Shown: piece after piece, positions 11,340 to 24,899 of the stretch | Position numbering within the stretch: position 1 is the first letter of the stretch | Layout: each line of letters begins with the position of its first letter | The notes under the pieces: generated by a model | The model's input: the letters and a program-made list of their open reading frames with translations, nothing else | Told to the model about the DNA's origin: nothing | The model's database searches: none | NCBI GenBank assembly: GCA_905221605.1 | Contig: CAJNDS010002105.1 | Span: 124,001-188,000 of the forward strand | From: Symbiodinium natans | Taxonomy: Eukaryota > Sar > Dinophyceae > Suessiales > Symbiodiniaceae | Length of the DNA: 64,000 nucleotides | Direction of reading: 5' to 3' | Position numbers and translations under genes: made by a program

Positions 11340-14300
11340 GTACACAAGCGAATGCTGAAGTCCTTCTCGAAGAAGACTTGGTGTAGCCTCTGCGAGGCTT
11401 GGAGCAGTTGATCTCCAGGAATCACAAACGTGACGTTGACGTTCGAGGCTCCATGGGAGACCATCTCCAACTTAGGCAGTCAGATGGGTCAGATGGGGGC
11501 CCATTGGGGCCCATTGGGGTCATTGGGGCCCTGCTGCCCTGCTGCGCAGCCGCCTAGTTTGGGTCCGTTTGGGTGTCTAGCCACAAGGCAGCCAAGCCAC
11601 GCTGATTCCCATCTCCTGCAGAAAGCTTCCATCGCTCCCCGCGCAATTTCACGAAGCTCACGGAAACAGCAAAAGAACATCACGGAAACATCACAAACCA
11701 CATGCACAGAAGATCACAGAAGCTAAGGGAAGCCAAAGTCTCCTCGAAGGCTGCGCAGGACTCTTTGAGCACACTGACAGAGTCCTCTTTGTGCGTGATG
11801 AGCGTCAGCATGGACATGTTGTGAAGCACGGAAACCTGACCCACTCACTCTTCGTTCACAGATATGTAAAAAGCTCAGCTCTAGCTCTAATCCTTCCGCG
11901 TGTCTCTCTGTTCTGCCGGGCATGGGGTGATCCTCCCCGCTCTCTTCTTCTTCTTCTTGTTTTTCTTCTTCTTCTTCTTCTTCTTCTTCTTCTTCTCCTC
12001 TTCTACGGGGCATGACGGGCGCGAACGCCCTCCGCGCACAAGGGGCCAGATCCGCTCGCAGTCCGTGTGAGAATTCCCGCAGGCGTAGTTAGCGGATTTA
12101 GTCGACTATCGGAGCACGGTTTTCCCCTTTCCCCCTTTCCCCTCCTGGGACCCCTCCGCGCGCGAGCACGCCCTCTCTCTCTCACTCACTCTCTCTCTCT
12201 CTCTCTTTCTCTCTGGGTGCTAGTGAAATCAGGCTTATACACCCTTAAGCCTGAGATCAAATGAGAAGCTCTCGTGCACAGCCGCGGCACTTTCGAATCT
12301 TGAGCTAGGAGCAGGTGAGAACTCAACAGGAAGAATGAAAGATCCATCCTGCCTTCGCCACTTCCCTGAGCTCCGTCGAAATTGCGCCAAGGTCAACATG
12401 CTTGTAGCCTGCAGCAGGGCGTAGCCCTTGAGCAAACCCTCAAGCATTCACATTGGCTCAGGTCATGCCCTGGCCGCTGAGAACTTCCGCTGAGGGCAAT
12501 GGCCTTCATCCAGTGTGAGTGACACGGTCACTTCTGAGGTGGCGATGACATCCACGGACGCGGCAAACTTGTTAAAGACTTGGAAGACATGCGCCAGGAA
12601 GCCATGCTGTCCAAGCATTCGACCTTTGGCACTGATGCAACTTGCCATTTCCTGCTTCACCCTCTTTCATGTCAGAGAGGTATGCCGACTCGGACACGTG
12701 TTGCACGTGTTGCATGTGTTGCACCACTGAGGGTCCAGCTGCTTTTGATCACCTGCCAGTGCAGGCATCAACAATCTGAAAACGCCCTGAATGTCACAGC
12801 ATGGGCCTTGCCGGTCCCTGCCAATAGCCCCTGGAAATCCCTGGAAATCCAGCTGGAATATGAAAGCAAGTGAAAGCAAGGAGCTATCATGGTGATGTTC
12901 TTCTTGCTGCTGATAGCCGCGACTCGACCCTCTCGGGTGTCGTTGCCACCCAGCTCTGGCACAATCCGAGTGCCTGGTCAACAAACAGGCCACGGCCCCT
13001 CGATTACTGGTTTTGGAATGAGTGCCACGGCCTGGGAGATCTGGAGCCAGGGAGTTCTTGACACTCATCGGAACGCCAGCACTCCAGGCGGGCAGCACTG
13101 CCGCCGGGTGAACGACCTTGGAGCCGAAAGTTGACAGCTCCGCCGCCTCCTCAAAGGTGAGGACGTGAACCTGAAAACAACAAAAGAAACAGCCCCGGAC
13201 CGCAGCCTCCCCAGCCTTTCTTGCATCTTAAGCAGAATGTGTGTAAAACTTACAAGATGTAGCTTAAGTAATGGTTGTAGCATGTCGTAGCGCTTCTGTT
13301 TCTGCGATGTCCATGGCCGAGCCACTGGCTTTGCTGCCGCGATCACTCGTGGGTCAGTGGTCTGCACACCGCTGACGTCCTTCCAGATCTGCACTTCCGA
13401 GGCCTTCACCGCCGCGCCGATGACAGTGGCGGTGAGGTCGGAGCCGTCCCGGCCCAAGGTCGTGATGACGCCTCGAGCGTCCTCCAAGACACGAAGAACT
13501 ATAGCAGCTATAGCGCACTTCAACGAGAACGAGATGAAGCGAACAAAGTTGCTAAGTTGCTCAGGAATTGTGAGGGAATCCCAGGCGCCTTGGCAATGTA
13601 GCCGGTAACAATGGGCACGAAGGAATAGTTGGTCTTCAGCGGGCCCAAGTGATGCTTGATGGCCTCAGACTCTCAGAGAACTCGCTGCTACTCGCTGCTT
13701 GTCAATTCAGCGGGCTGTGTTGCGTTATGCTGTGTTAAATTGAAGACACATTGAAGACAAGTCTTACGCCCTCTGAAGGGCCGCCGAAACCTAAACCCCC
13801 ACCATACTGGGGCCAGGTGACCTTGTAAGACTCTTCGAGGATCTCCACAGAGGAGAAAGCCGAGTCTGCACTACCAGAGCCACTGGTTGTCTTCATGCCC
13901 ACCTGCCAGGCATCCAGGGCGCGGGCCTCCGGCTCCTGGTCGCGGAGTGGGCCAAGTGGGGCAATGCTTCGAATTTGGAGGAGTGCAGAAAATCACTCGG
14001 CTTGAACATGCCATGTGAAGCTGCCCCCCCCCCTCCCTCCCCAAAATCAGGATGTGCAAAACCTACAAGGCTGCAATGCGTGCTCAGCCTCCGGCTGCTC
14101 TTTTTGTCCTTCCCGACCCCCTTCATATCCTTCCCGCCCTTCCGCCCTCTCTCCCCCGCTCTTCGGTCTTCTTTCTTTGGACCTCGGGCCATAGGTGTCG
14201 TAGGTGTCTGGGTAGCATAAAGAAAGCTGCCTGGAATGGGCACCCCACGTAGGACCAGGGGGCATTCAAGCCTGATCAGCAGCAATGCTCACCACCCCCC

Positions 14301-17300
14301 ACTTACCCGACCCGCACCCACCTCCCCCCACCTTTTGCCCCACTTCCCCTCCTTTACCGCTCGGGGTTTCTTGTTTTACCACTCCCACATGTGGGGTGCC
14401 CGGTCTATACATGAGCCTGCGTGTTCAATCATGTTACGGTACAACCTACCCAACCTCAACCGCCCTTCCAACTGCTCCATCGCCACCGCCCCATCCCGCC
14501 CTCTCAGCACCCCCCTTTCCTCAAAGAGGGATCTTTAACCAAGCATGGACACCAGACCCCCCTCATTGACGGTCGACAGCATTAGTATGTATGTATGCAT
14601 GTATGTATGTATGTACGTACGTATGTATGTATGTATGTGTGTATGTATGTATATGTATATATATATATATATGTATATGTATATACGTACACATGTACAC
14701 ATTTGAACTTGTGCGATTTCATTTCTACATGTATATAATATATGATCCCTGCTCGCACTACCACCAGAGGGGCAGTCGCCGAGGAACCTCAAACTTAATC
14801 ACCGTAGAATGTATACGATAGTTTCCTAGGGTACGAATGGCAAAAGGGTGGTCGAAGTCAGGATCGCGTGCTGTAAAGACGCCACCAGTAACGAAAATCA
14901 CTTGTCCACGCGGTTGTGGCAAGGAGCTTGTAAGTTTTCGTGCAAGCACTCGCTGGGCCATCTGTTAACGCCGTGTTGGTCACACACACACACACGTTGT
15001 GATCCAGGGCCATGCATATATGTATTGTTAACGGGGATGTGCGATGCAGTGGCAACTCGGAGGCAATGACAGTTCTGGGCCATGGGATGTAGGGATGCCG
15101 GGATGCCCTGGCAACGCGGACATTATCAAACCGAGTCAGAAACAGGCACAGCTTGGCATCTAGAAAAGGCGAAGATTTACAGGCACAGCTTGGCATCTAG
15201 AAGGGTGTCGGGTAGGGCCAAAGATTTACAGCGCAGCTTGGCAGCTAACGAGAGGGGTTTCGGGTGGGGCCAACACTAAACCCGAATCCCTAAAACCCTA
15301 ATCCCCAAAAACCCAAACCCTAAAGCCCTCGACCCTAAAAACCCTAAACTCTAAAACGATGTACTCTAAGACGCCTCAATCCTATCCCAAAAAAACCACC
15401 CCCAACAACCCGAAAAACCCAAAAAACCCTGAAATCCTAAACCCGAAAAACGACCCAAAACCCTAAACATGCTAATACCAGTCAGGAATGTCCCAAAACC
15501 CTAAAGTAAAACCCGAAAGCCTAAACCCTGAAATGCGCAAACCCAAAAGAACATAAAACCTAAACTTCCGACTGGACCCTCCCGATTTTCTACCTCGGGG
15601 CCGGTTTTTTTCCGACTCGTGTTGCGGACTCAGAGCGTTGTTTCTGGCACAGCCCGCATTCGTTAGCGTTCTGGGCCATTGATGCACTCTGAACTGGCAA
15701 CACAGGCATTATCATCCTGGGCCATGCAACATTAATGTGAAAGCGGCCTCTGTATTTCTCCTCAGCGACCATTGTGCCAGGAGTGAAGTAATTATGGTGC
15801 GCGTTTGAGTGCTGCCGTGGTTCGTGCCCATTGGGATTTCTGTGCGAGGAGACGCATCGTCCTATTGCCAGCACGCACGCTTGCCTGTAGGATGAAAAAG
15901 AACGTACGTTCCAAGGTGCTTGTTGCGATGTCCCTCAGGTTGAGGGAGACGTCCGCAAAAGCCGCAAAAAGTGGCCACAGCTCTGGCCGCTTCTTTGCAT
16001 CCTCCATGCGCCGACGCAAGTACAAGACGAAGGGTACGCCGCAAGCTGGCATTTCGGAGTCGCGGCCGCTGAAGGTCGTCAGAGGTCTTAGGAAGTATTA
16101 GGAATGATAGGGCGTTGGGAAGACAAACTCATGCTCAGATGGCTTCACCACGCGCGGTGACGGCACACGGCAAGCGAGGTTTCTACTCAGCCCCGAAACG
16201 CGCCACGGATCTTCTCAATGCCTCCAGGAATGCCTTTAAGAACGCCTGGAGCCCACGTCTCTTGTTGTTCGTGCTTCTTCCGAGGACAACGCGTTTTCGA
16301 TTAGACGATATGTGTTTGTTGTGCCTTGTACTATACTCCGGCAGGAGCAAAACGCACAAGCAAAACATGAACACCTCTGAACTTCAAACCATCGCGAACT
16401 AGTCCTCCGGATCCAGAGAATAGTCCTGTTCCCCACCCTCGGTGTGGGTGCTAGAAGTTAATGATTGTAAGTCATTTGCCCGGCCTCATGGCCCGGAGTG
16501 CTACCCGCAGAGAATGCCACTTAGAGTCCACCGACACCAAGTCTCCCTAAAACAAACAAACCTGCAGAGAAGCCCGTACACTCAGAGAAGCCTGCAGAGT
16601 TTCCGTGAAGTGCCCACCACCGAAAAGAAGCCCCCCGATATTCCTGGAACGCCAACTTCACTAAAAGCCCACCCAGAGTCACGGGATCGCCATTCGCATG
16701 GCGGAGACCGCCCACCGACTATCATCTGGGTGCTAAGCAGCTAATCCCCTGAAATGCCGAGTATGCCCGGTGCCCACCCTCCAGAGCGCAAAGAGTCCCG
16801 TAGTTTATCCCCGGAGTGTCCACCCCCCGGAGAAGGTCGGAGAGACCTTTTGCCGAGTACCCCGGAGTGCCCACCAAAGAACTGTACAAACAATACCTGA
16901 GCTGGAGGCAACTGTGACAGAAGGGCTTCGGCGATGGCTCCGACATCAGCTAGCTTTGGGGTGGGGATGACTGAAGTACACAATGCTTTATGTTTGTCTC
17001 GTCTTTTCGCTTTGTCTGTCTTGTCTTGTAAACGTGTGTTCTCTTTGTTGGTTCTGGTTTTGGAGTCTTCTAGTGGAATGTGGCTGGATAATGTAACATG
17101 CCTTTTCCTAGGGCAATGTGGCAATGCCTTGGGGTTTGCGGTGAGGGCCACAAGGCCATATACATATAGAATATATACACATGCAATCTTACACCAAACA
17201 TGTTCGCTCCACTACATACAAACACAAACCTTCTTTTCATTCCTACGAACCCAGTCCTGGGAGGCATCGTGCCGTGAGGCGTTGAAGGCCGCAGCAAAGG

Positions 17301-18046
17301 TTCGGACACTCAGACGCTCGCCAAAAGAGACGATGCGATCACGGGTCTGCATGGAGATCTCCTGCCAGCACCATGTGCTGATACGGAGTGGTCATCCTGT
17401 GCGCCCCCCCCCCCCCCGCAAGTTGTATTTGAATGGGATCCCAATGGGGGCCTTCAGGAGAGCCACACCGCTAAGAACCTTCTCAAGCTCGTTCAAAAGA
17501 TCGACAATGGTCGCTGGCATGTCGATCCTTGGCTAGGGATTGGGCCAATTGCTATTCTTAAGAGCTTGTACAAGGTATGCAGTATACGCCCCATGACAGT
17601 TTGGCCGAGTGTCCCCAGCTCGGCCACGGTTTTTTCATGCATAGTCCTGCAGACCAAAGCTGCAGATTCCAAGGAAAACACATGCAAACACATGCAAACA
17701 TAATCCTGCTTGGAACTGCAAAACCGGTCCGGATGGCCGAGATGTCTACCTCGCCGGTCTCAAGTGCCAATGTCGAGGCTTGGAGGAGTGCGTTGGTGGT
17801 CTTGCCCATTGCGCTTGCCACTACCACAGGACGCTCTGGCAAGGCCTGCACAGAAACTGTTCTGGCCTTCGGTTGGAGCCTTTGAAGCAACCTGTTATAT
17901 CCTGTTGCCTTCGGTTACCTGCGGTTACCTTCTGTTACCCTTCTTACCCTTCCGACCTGCCGCACAATGCTGGAGCAACGCAGGAGGTGTTGAGCACTGC
18001 CGAGCGAAGTGCCGCCGAACTTCATCACCATCAGGCTGCGTGGCTC
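11340..18046 (-). CDS. AK: Aspartate kinase (aspartokinase), plant-type monofunctional, about 14 exons
   Basis: Phosphorylates L-aspartate, the first step to lysine, threonine and methionine; plastid-located in plants. Exons read in order: MKFGGTSLGSAQ nucleotide/aspartate loop (18046-17957); LPERPVVVASAMGKTTNALL (17845-17725); RTMHEKTVAEL (17659-17588); DLLNELEKVLSGVALLK (about 17535-17452); EISMQTRDRIVSFGERLS (17361-about 17250); EARALDAWQVGMKTT (about 13975-13822); FVPIVTGYIAKA (13669-about 13570); GVITTLGRDGSDLTATVIG and VQIWKDVSGVQTTDPR (about 13495-13326); LTFEEAAELSTFGSKVVHP (13170-about 12990); AISSKKNITMI (about 12930); MLGQHGFLAHVFQVFNKF and SVDVIATSEVTVSLTLDEG, first ACT domain (about 12625-12504); 12408-12353; SVLHNMSMLTLI (11835-about 11745); VSHGASNVNVTFVIPGDQLL, second ACT domain (about 11470-11340). 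No homoserine dehydrogenase follows. A 3.3-kb intron (17.25-13.98 kb) carries satellites. An upstream transit-peptide exon is likely but not identified. Three introns need GC donors. Confidence 0.93.
11944..12000. repeat. (CTT)n microsatellite
   Basis: About 17 mostly perfect CTT units. It lies in the GC-AG intron of the aspartate kinase gene (12352-11836), where the transcribed strand is GAA-rich. Confidence 0.95.
12168..12216. repeat. (CT)n microsatellite
   Basis: CT dinucleotide run with a few interruptions, in the same aspartate kinase intron. Confidence 0.9.
14584..14700. repeat. (GTAT)n microsatellite with TA core
   Basis: Roughly 100 bp of ATGT/GTAC tetranucleotides grading into (TA)n, inside the 3.3-kb intron of the aspartate kinase gene. 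Confidence 0.95.
15275..15570. repeat. Degenerate telomere-like tract (CCCTAAA-type)
   Basis: Dozens of variants of CCCTAAA/CCCGAAA/CCCAAAA in loose tandem, inside the large aspartate kinase intron. Heavily mutated relative to the cleaner array at 61.4 kb. Confidence 0.85.
16485..16890. repeat. Degenerate GGAGTGCCCACC minisatellite
   Basis: Motifs such as CCCGGAGTGC, GAAGTGCCCACCACCG, TGGAACGCCAAC, GGAGTGTCCACCCC and CCCGGAGTGCCCACC recur every 15-40 bp. A related short cluster sits at 36860-36930. Confidence 0.65.
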
Positions 18047-18689
18047 CTGAGCGGGTCATGTTGCAGGTTCCAGCACGACCCGGATGGTCAAAGTTCTTCC
18101 CTATCTGGGCGAACTACTGGCCAGCAGCCCCTGGAATTTGGCTGATGATGCACAACAATTCCTGTGTGCTTCACCTGACTGCCGAAAAATCTCCTGTGCG
18201 GCAAGTTCCAGCAAAGCCGGCGAAGAAGAGACGGGCGAAGGCGACGATTCAGGGGTGTGTAGCCAGGGCGACGTCTGTGCCACCTCTGCATAAACAGACA
18301 CAATGCCATAACCAGTGTAGACATGTCTGAACATGTCTAGAGTCGAGAGTCTAGAGTCTGGTGGCCCAAGGCCAAGCGCGGCGAGCCTTCAGCGGCAGCT
18401 GCTACATTGCTCTGAGGTCTGGGCAGGCTTGTCGAAAAAAGGCGGCAGCTCTGCTGGTTCTTCCAAAACGATGGTATCCTGAGCGGGATGAGTCATTTGT
18501 TCAAATTATGGTTTACTTCTTATTGGGAGTTGCGGGGGGGGGGGGGGGTGGTTGGGGGGACACCATGTGCATTTTGCAAACAAAATGCTCAAATGACAGG
18601 TTTTGAAAAGATTCCAGGGGCACTGAAACAACTTCTATTCCAGGCGTGATGACGCGGTGTGATGCTTGCTTGAACAGGCCCAACCTGGA

Positions 18690-18745
18690 CCCTGAACCCT
18701 AAAACCCTAAAATCCCAAACCCAATTCTTAATCCCTAAACCCTGT
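18690..18745. repeat. Short telomere-like tract
   Basis: CCCTAAAACCCTAAAATCCC and similar variants over about 50 bp, just upstream of the aspartate kinase gene. Confidence 0.75.
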
Positions 18746-20692
18746 CAGGAAAGATTTAGGACATCCTCAGCCTCCAACATCCCGGCAAAACTTGACGTCC
18801 CACCCAAAGTTGTGGGTGTTGAGCCTCAACCCTAAAACCTGGTAGAAATCCCAGAACATGCTGGTATGTGACCCACTTGAGCCAGCCAAAGTTGCTAAAC
18901 GCAGTAATCGCAATTTGGAATAACACAAAAGAAACACTCATAATGGCAGTCATTCGCAGTCGTCGCCGCGCAATTTTCTGCGGCCTGGGGGAGGGTAACA
19001 GGCTAAAACAAATGGGATTTCGTGATTGGCAGCTGTAATGCAAGCAAACACCCGGGCCAAAATCACAGACGGCTTGGTTGTAATCAAGAGGGAGGGGGGG
19101 GGGGGGGGCTTTGAATGTTTTCGGGTGTCCACCCTCACCATGCCTCCATTTTTTGCATCCGATATAAGATGTTCTCTACAAAATGCCGAGGAAACGCGCA
19201 CAACAGTCCGTTGTCTGCTTTGCAGTTCACAATACAGGAAAGCCCATGAAAGCAAAAAAGAAAGCCAACAAGACAAGGACAAGACAAGGTCAAGACCCAC
19301 AAAAAACCCTACAAAGACACCCCAAATTCGGGCCTCCGTTGCTGCAGTTGCTTCCATGTAATTGATCTGCTTCTCATGCTACCAGTATGTTGCACTGATC
19401 AACATTCAAAAGATGAGAGAACAGTCCTTGCCAAAGGCAGGTGTACAAGTTTGGGTTGTCTGGCCAGGCACCGAAAGGGGCCTCTCTCTCAGCTGATGCT
19501 GTAGCCAGGCTATCCCGAAAGAGATCAACGAAACGTTTACAAACAATGCCCAAGTATCCACTATGTCATTGGCACAGCTGGAGAAGGTCATGACCGGCGA
19601 CGCTGCCTTCGCGCCATTCGCACCAGCTGCGCCGGGTACCCCCAACATGGCAGCAGCTTCTGCTCAGGCTTCCTCTGCACTGAGACTTTGTAGGAAGGAT
19701 GGAGAATGATTGGTAGAGTGGCTGTAGCTGCAAACAAGCTCTGCTCTCAAGTTTCACTGCTGCTACTCAAGTGGCGATAGCTATGCTCTGGTTACGCTCA
19801 GCCATTGGCCGTGTGGTGGACTGGGGGCTCATGTCTTTGTCGTACCAGCGGCTCCCCCTCCAGAGGAGCGGAAAAACGGCTAGAGCCTGTCAAAATCGCT
19901 GCGGGCGCACTTCAGCTTCGTTCAAGGATTGGGTGGTTGGGTGTGTGGAGGCAGAATATGACCATAGCTATGCCAGGGATAGATCGGCTTCAGGCCTGCA
20001 ATTCCACCATCAACGTACTGGAGTGCGGCGCAGTTCCATGCAGTACCGAGCTTCCCTACCCGCATGGCGTGTGCCAGAGTTGATCCGTGACAGTTGCCTG
20101 GGCGTTTCGGGGACTAGGATTTTAAAGACAGGGCCGAAATTCAAGATTCGAATGCGTTCTTGCGGCTTGTGGGTCGACAGCATTCCGTACCGCGAACATG
20201 CAAGCCTGTACTGCTAGCACAATACACACACAGCAAAACAGACACCATGCATACGGCACCACACAGCAAGCATTGGCACTCGACGCGATACGAGATGTCG
20301 CAAGACCCTGGCCCACACGTCCACAGCGGCGAAGCTGCGCCAGGCCCTGGTATTTCAGCTGAAAGCCGCGCGGAAACAGCATTTATTGCGCATACCGGAG
20401 CCGATGGCAGCCTGCGCATCCAAAAGTTGTAGGAGTCCCAACAAGCACTCGGGCAGGCTCAGCAAGAGCACCTCTGCGCAAGTGCTGCACAGGTATCGAA
20501 AGTATCTCATGTGCTGAAAAGGAAAGTGCAGCTCGGCAAGGCTCTCTGTGCTCCACACTCCCATGCAGGATCGAGTCATCCTAGCCTCGGGCGGAAATGC
20601 AGCCCGACGGAGCTTGGCCTTTGCACTTTACCAGTGCTCTCGAATTCAAGATTAAGCCCGCTGCGAGGCGAACTGAGTCTGCCAAGCCGTTC

Positions 20693-22612
20693 TCACACCG
20701 AGCTCAAGGTTCTTAGGCGCAAGTCTTGACGCCTATATAGTGCCGCACACATCCATAGGTACAATATGAATTGATGCTGTGCATGTACTGACAGCTGTCT
20801 GCCACTATTCCACACTCGTGCAGCAAGTTCATTCTCTGGACCTGAATTTGAACCACATTGAGCCACATCGCAATCAAAGCAGCAGGCGTGAATCTCAGTG
20901 AAAGATGGTCCCAAAGCCAAGTTCTCGCATCTCGCATGGGGCTGCAGGTTGGCCTCTCCCACTTCAGGCTCAGCCTGTCGAAGGAATTCGGCAAAGACCC
21001 TGAACTCATCAGGAACACGGAACTCTGGCCTCGATGCATGAGCTGTCTCTCCCTTCGGCACACAGCTTGAGCCCGGATTGGACGGTTTTTCGCGATTGCA
21101 ATGCTTCATCCACTCTTCATCCAGAGGGCTTGCATCACTCGCACAACCATACTCAACCCAGCACTCCTGGCTTCTCAATTGCACAACATCCACCTTTTTG
21201 AGTCGACGTCGCCGGGCAGCACGAGGAGAGGCAACAATGGCGGCGCCAGGCAGCACGTGGTGGTCAAATGCAGCCAACGGAGCAGAATGTTGGGTCATTA
21301 CCATGTACTGCTACTCAGCTACTCTTTAAGCTTCCCGTGCTCTTCCGAATCCGACTCAGGCAGATTCAATGATAATTGAAAACGAACCTTCAGGAGATCA
21401 CCAGCCGCTGTCTTTGCAGCCAGGTGGACCTGAAGCAAAATACACAGTGCCATCCCACCCGCAGAATCACGAAGCCATGCCCAAAAGCTGAAGTACCTCA
21501 CCGCCCTCGGAGGCCCCAACGACGGGCCTCTGAACAACTCACGCGACGTTGAACAGCGACGCGTGCACTCGGAGCTTGGCGAGGTCGGCTGACTCCTGGA
21601 GAAAGGCTTGCAAAGGCGCGCTAAAGGTGCTAGGCTGCAAGGCTCTGCACCTAAGACGAAGCGGCTCTCAAGCCACGCAGGGGATCGCTCAGATAGTACT
21701 CTGGTTGTTTGCGTGTACTTACAGCGACCCAACTCCTGAAACGCAACTGGGAATACTTCGTATGTGCGTCTCGGACATAGCAAATTTACAGGCTGGCCAG
21801 AAAGCTTCACCCCAGACTCAAAATCTCAAGAGCTGTGGGCTTGATGAGCGACATGTTTCTGAATCGGGTGCCTTGTTGGGCCATGCATTCTCGATACCTC
21901 TAGGCAGCAGTCTACAGCAGGCAAGGGAGTGCGCATAGTCGTTCCATGGTTCCCCCCACAAAGCAAAACTGCGGTTCAAGAAGGTCGCGCCAGCTCGCGC
22001 TGCCAGGCACTTTCGAGGCTCACCCGTCCGGATGGTTTGAAGGTCTCCCGCAATCAATGCCGGAACCAGTTTGCGTGCTTGGCCTATCCGAAGATCCGAG
22101 GCCGCAGCAAGTTCTATTCATTAGTGTGGAGGGTATCACAAAGCCCATAGCGGGCAGACAAAATCTAAACATTGAAACCTTAAACAAGACTTTAACCCCC
22201 CCCAAGCCCCAATCCGACAGGAGTAAGCCCACTAAGCCGGAACCTAATCCCAAATCCTTAACCCTTCAAGAAGTGAATGCACCGGCCTTGGGAGGAAAAA
22301 AACACCATTCCTGATTAAAGGTCACCATGCCCTGCAGCCCTACACCTACCGCGAAAACCTCACCCCCTAAACCCTAAACCTTCAATTAGATCGCTGAATG
22401 GGCTGCCCCTCACGGCATGATTCGCATTAGCAGTCCTGGATGTGTAGCACCCAGCCATCGTCCGCAAGTTCGGCCTGTCACCGCGACCGCAATATCCCGC
22501 AATGCAGGTGCAAGAACGCAGCTCTGGTAGAACTACGCTCAGGGTTTTAAGGACGAGCCATATCCCAAACATGGCCACGGCCAGACTGAGACTGACTCTC
22601 GTTCCGTCAGCG
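20693..22612 (-). CDS. Hypothetical multi-exon gene with membrane-like segments
   Basis: Candidate exons: TADGTRVSLSLAVAMFGIWL (about 22612-22533, after a gagcttcag acceptor, ending at GTAGTT); PLQAFLQESADLAKLRVHAS (about 21632-21547, ending at a GTGAGT donor); FWAWLRDSAGGMALCILLQ (about 21495-21434, flanked by CTTCAG on both sides); and a long frame (about 21300-20870) containing KKVDVVQLRSQECWVEYGC and PEFRVPDEFRVFAEFLRQ. The first and third could be membrane helices. It lies downstream of the TPC-like gene and could include its missing 3' end, but no channel motif supports that. Confidence 0.4.
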
Positions 22613-22635
22613 GTCTGAAGCTCTTCCCCAAGATT

Positions 22636-22685
22636 CCGAATCAAGATGAATCAAGATGAATCAAGATGAATCAAGATGAATCAAT
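22636..22685. repeat. Decamer tandem repeat (GAATCAAGAT)
   Basis: About four and a half copies. On the minus strand it reads TTGATTCATC repeated and ends 24 nt before a possible cag 3' splice site at about 22613. Confidence 0.9.
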
Positions 22686-24899
22686 CGTAAGAGGAAATCC
22701 CATCGGAACCTCTCAACCTCTTGCACTTTCGCTGCCCGCGTTCTAATGTAGATCGCTTAGTTCCCGTGGTAGGAGAGGCTTGTTGCAGCCCTCGCCTGGA
22801 TCCTCAACAGGTTCCGCTCAACCTCGCACACGGCATGGCCCTCCTCCTGCAGCGGCGTTCAGCTACCAAGAACTGGGTGCAAAGTGCCTGCTGCATCTGG
22901 GCACTCCTCCTCTTTGGAGACCTGCACATTGCTGAGGCTTCGCGGCTTAGAGTTCAAGACCTTGAGTACTACTGTTCAACTTGTTCAATGCTCCCAGCTG
23001 AGGTTCCCGCACTGCTCTCAATGTTCTGATAAACATCGATGGCGAAAGCTGATAAAACCTCCAGGCTCCCAGAGCATCAACTGTAACTCAAGCACAGCCA
23101 AGGCACTTCAAAGGCACTTCAAAGCTTAAAAAACACCTCTGGAGCGGGGCGAGCTCAGGCTCGCATCGCAAATCACTCGAACACGACTTCATTCATCACA
23201 CCTTAACAGCCTTAACACCTTCGCTTGCATTCAAATCCAAGGTGCATTGTAAGCTAAGAGAGGCGATGCCACGTAAAACGAGAGCAGGAACATCCAAATC
23301 ACCACCTGCACCACGAGCTGGCGACAGCCATTTGCCATTTAGGGTTTGGGTGGGTTTTGAATGGTTATGCACATATTTGTGCGACGAACAGTGTGATTTC
23401 GACCTTTACATATTCCACGTTTTGGGAATACGAGCCCATATTTGTATGCCAAGCGCTTGTCCAAACATGCTGCAACGATCAGGCTTGCATCTGGCCTAAG
23501 TGAGTGATGCATGGTGCGTCCGGTCATAGGTTCTGCTTCGCGGGGAGTTGGCGAGGCAATCGCATGAACATGTGACCATCTCTTCTCGAGTCTTGAACGA
23601 GGTTGCATTGCAGGTACCATGGAATCAACATCCTTAATCCGGACAATGGAGAACAAATCCCAAGGTGTCATTGCGATGGTTAGGGTCTACAGAGTCTACA
23701 ATCAAAGGCCCATCCTAGGTCGCAGCTCCATCACGCGCCAGCACCTCAATGCTGCGATCCCCCTTCTTGAAATTGCATGGAGACGTGGCAACTGGACGTG
23801 CTGTCTCTTCCTTGGCCACCGTTTGCAGGTGTGAACCTGGGTTCTCACCTTCCAATAGTCAATAGTCCCCCTCGCAGTTCAAGACGCCGCCTCATGTGTA
23901 GCTAGGCTAGGCTCGTTGTCTACGCTCGCTCAATTGACATGCCAGCCAGCATTTGAACGCCTCGGGTTCAGACAATGTACAATCAAGACCACTTTGCGCC
24001 CCAAGGATTCGGGGATTGATTGTGACAATGTGCGCAGCATGACTACCTCTGCAAAGACCCATGACCAAAGGGACTACGAAATTGTCTGCGAGACTTGAGA
24101 ACCGCCTGAAACTACCTGGACATGAGCCGGCTTTCCAAGCCTGATCGATGTCCCTTGGGAAATTCCCACAACCTTGATTCGGGCTGGCAGTCTATTTTGG
24201 CTTTTTGATTGCATCGGGAATGGCGGCATGGCATTTCATGTTTCGATCGATCGCTGTGATCTCGAGCTTTACCCGTGTACTTGCCGTTGGGCATAGCCCA
24301 CATGCGTTTGTCGTGGCTTTCAAAACGCGCTGCAACGATCAGTTGTCATCTGGCCAACAGCGGTGATCCATGATGCATTCAGAGTGTCTTGCTTGGTTAT
24401 GCATATGCAACTTCATATTTATGTTACTCTTTTTTCACCGCTACGATTAACATGAATTGCAACGGTCGTCTACTAATTGGCTCCGGTTACGTTGCAGGAT
24501 CGTGCCCGCCTTCTCGACGGAGAAGGGTTCGGCCAACTCCTCTGGGCTGTGAGATCGTATGCTACGTGGCCTACGCATTAGATTAGATTTTAGATATGCT
24601 CAGGAAACATGTTCGGGTAGTTCGTCATGTTTCATAATGAGGTGATGGAATCGGTAGTTATTTAGGCTCCTGTGCGAAGCTTCCCCTCATGACCCTACTC
24701 AAACAAGAAAGAACTTTCAGGATCACAGCAATGAGAACAGATGTCGAACATACTCCAGCCTCGTACGGTTACCAACACTATTTGACAGTCACTACTTACT
24801 AATTCAATCAATGGGGCTGCAGTGGCTTGAAGTGATGCTTCCCCATGTGGCACGATGTTGCTGCGGCTTAGCCGCGCCCGCTACATCGAATGCCACACG

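Noticed and set aside
12440-12465. Possible relict dinoflagellate splice leader (CATTGGCTCAGG)
   Set aside because: Only a partial match to the conserved leader end TTTTGGCTCAAG, and it lies inside an intron of the opposite-strand gene.
13780-13800. GFGG-like stretch resembling the aspartate kinase KFGGTS motif
   Set aside because: It lies 3' of the middle exons; the true MKFGGTS exon was found at 18046-17957.
17647-17729. GA-AG intron between aspartate kinase exons
   Set aside because: A canonical GT-AG alternative (17724-17660) is also in frame and gives a spacing closer to plant enzymes.
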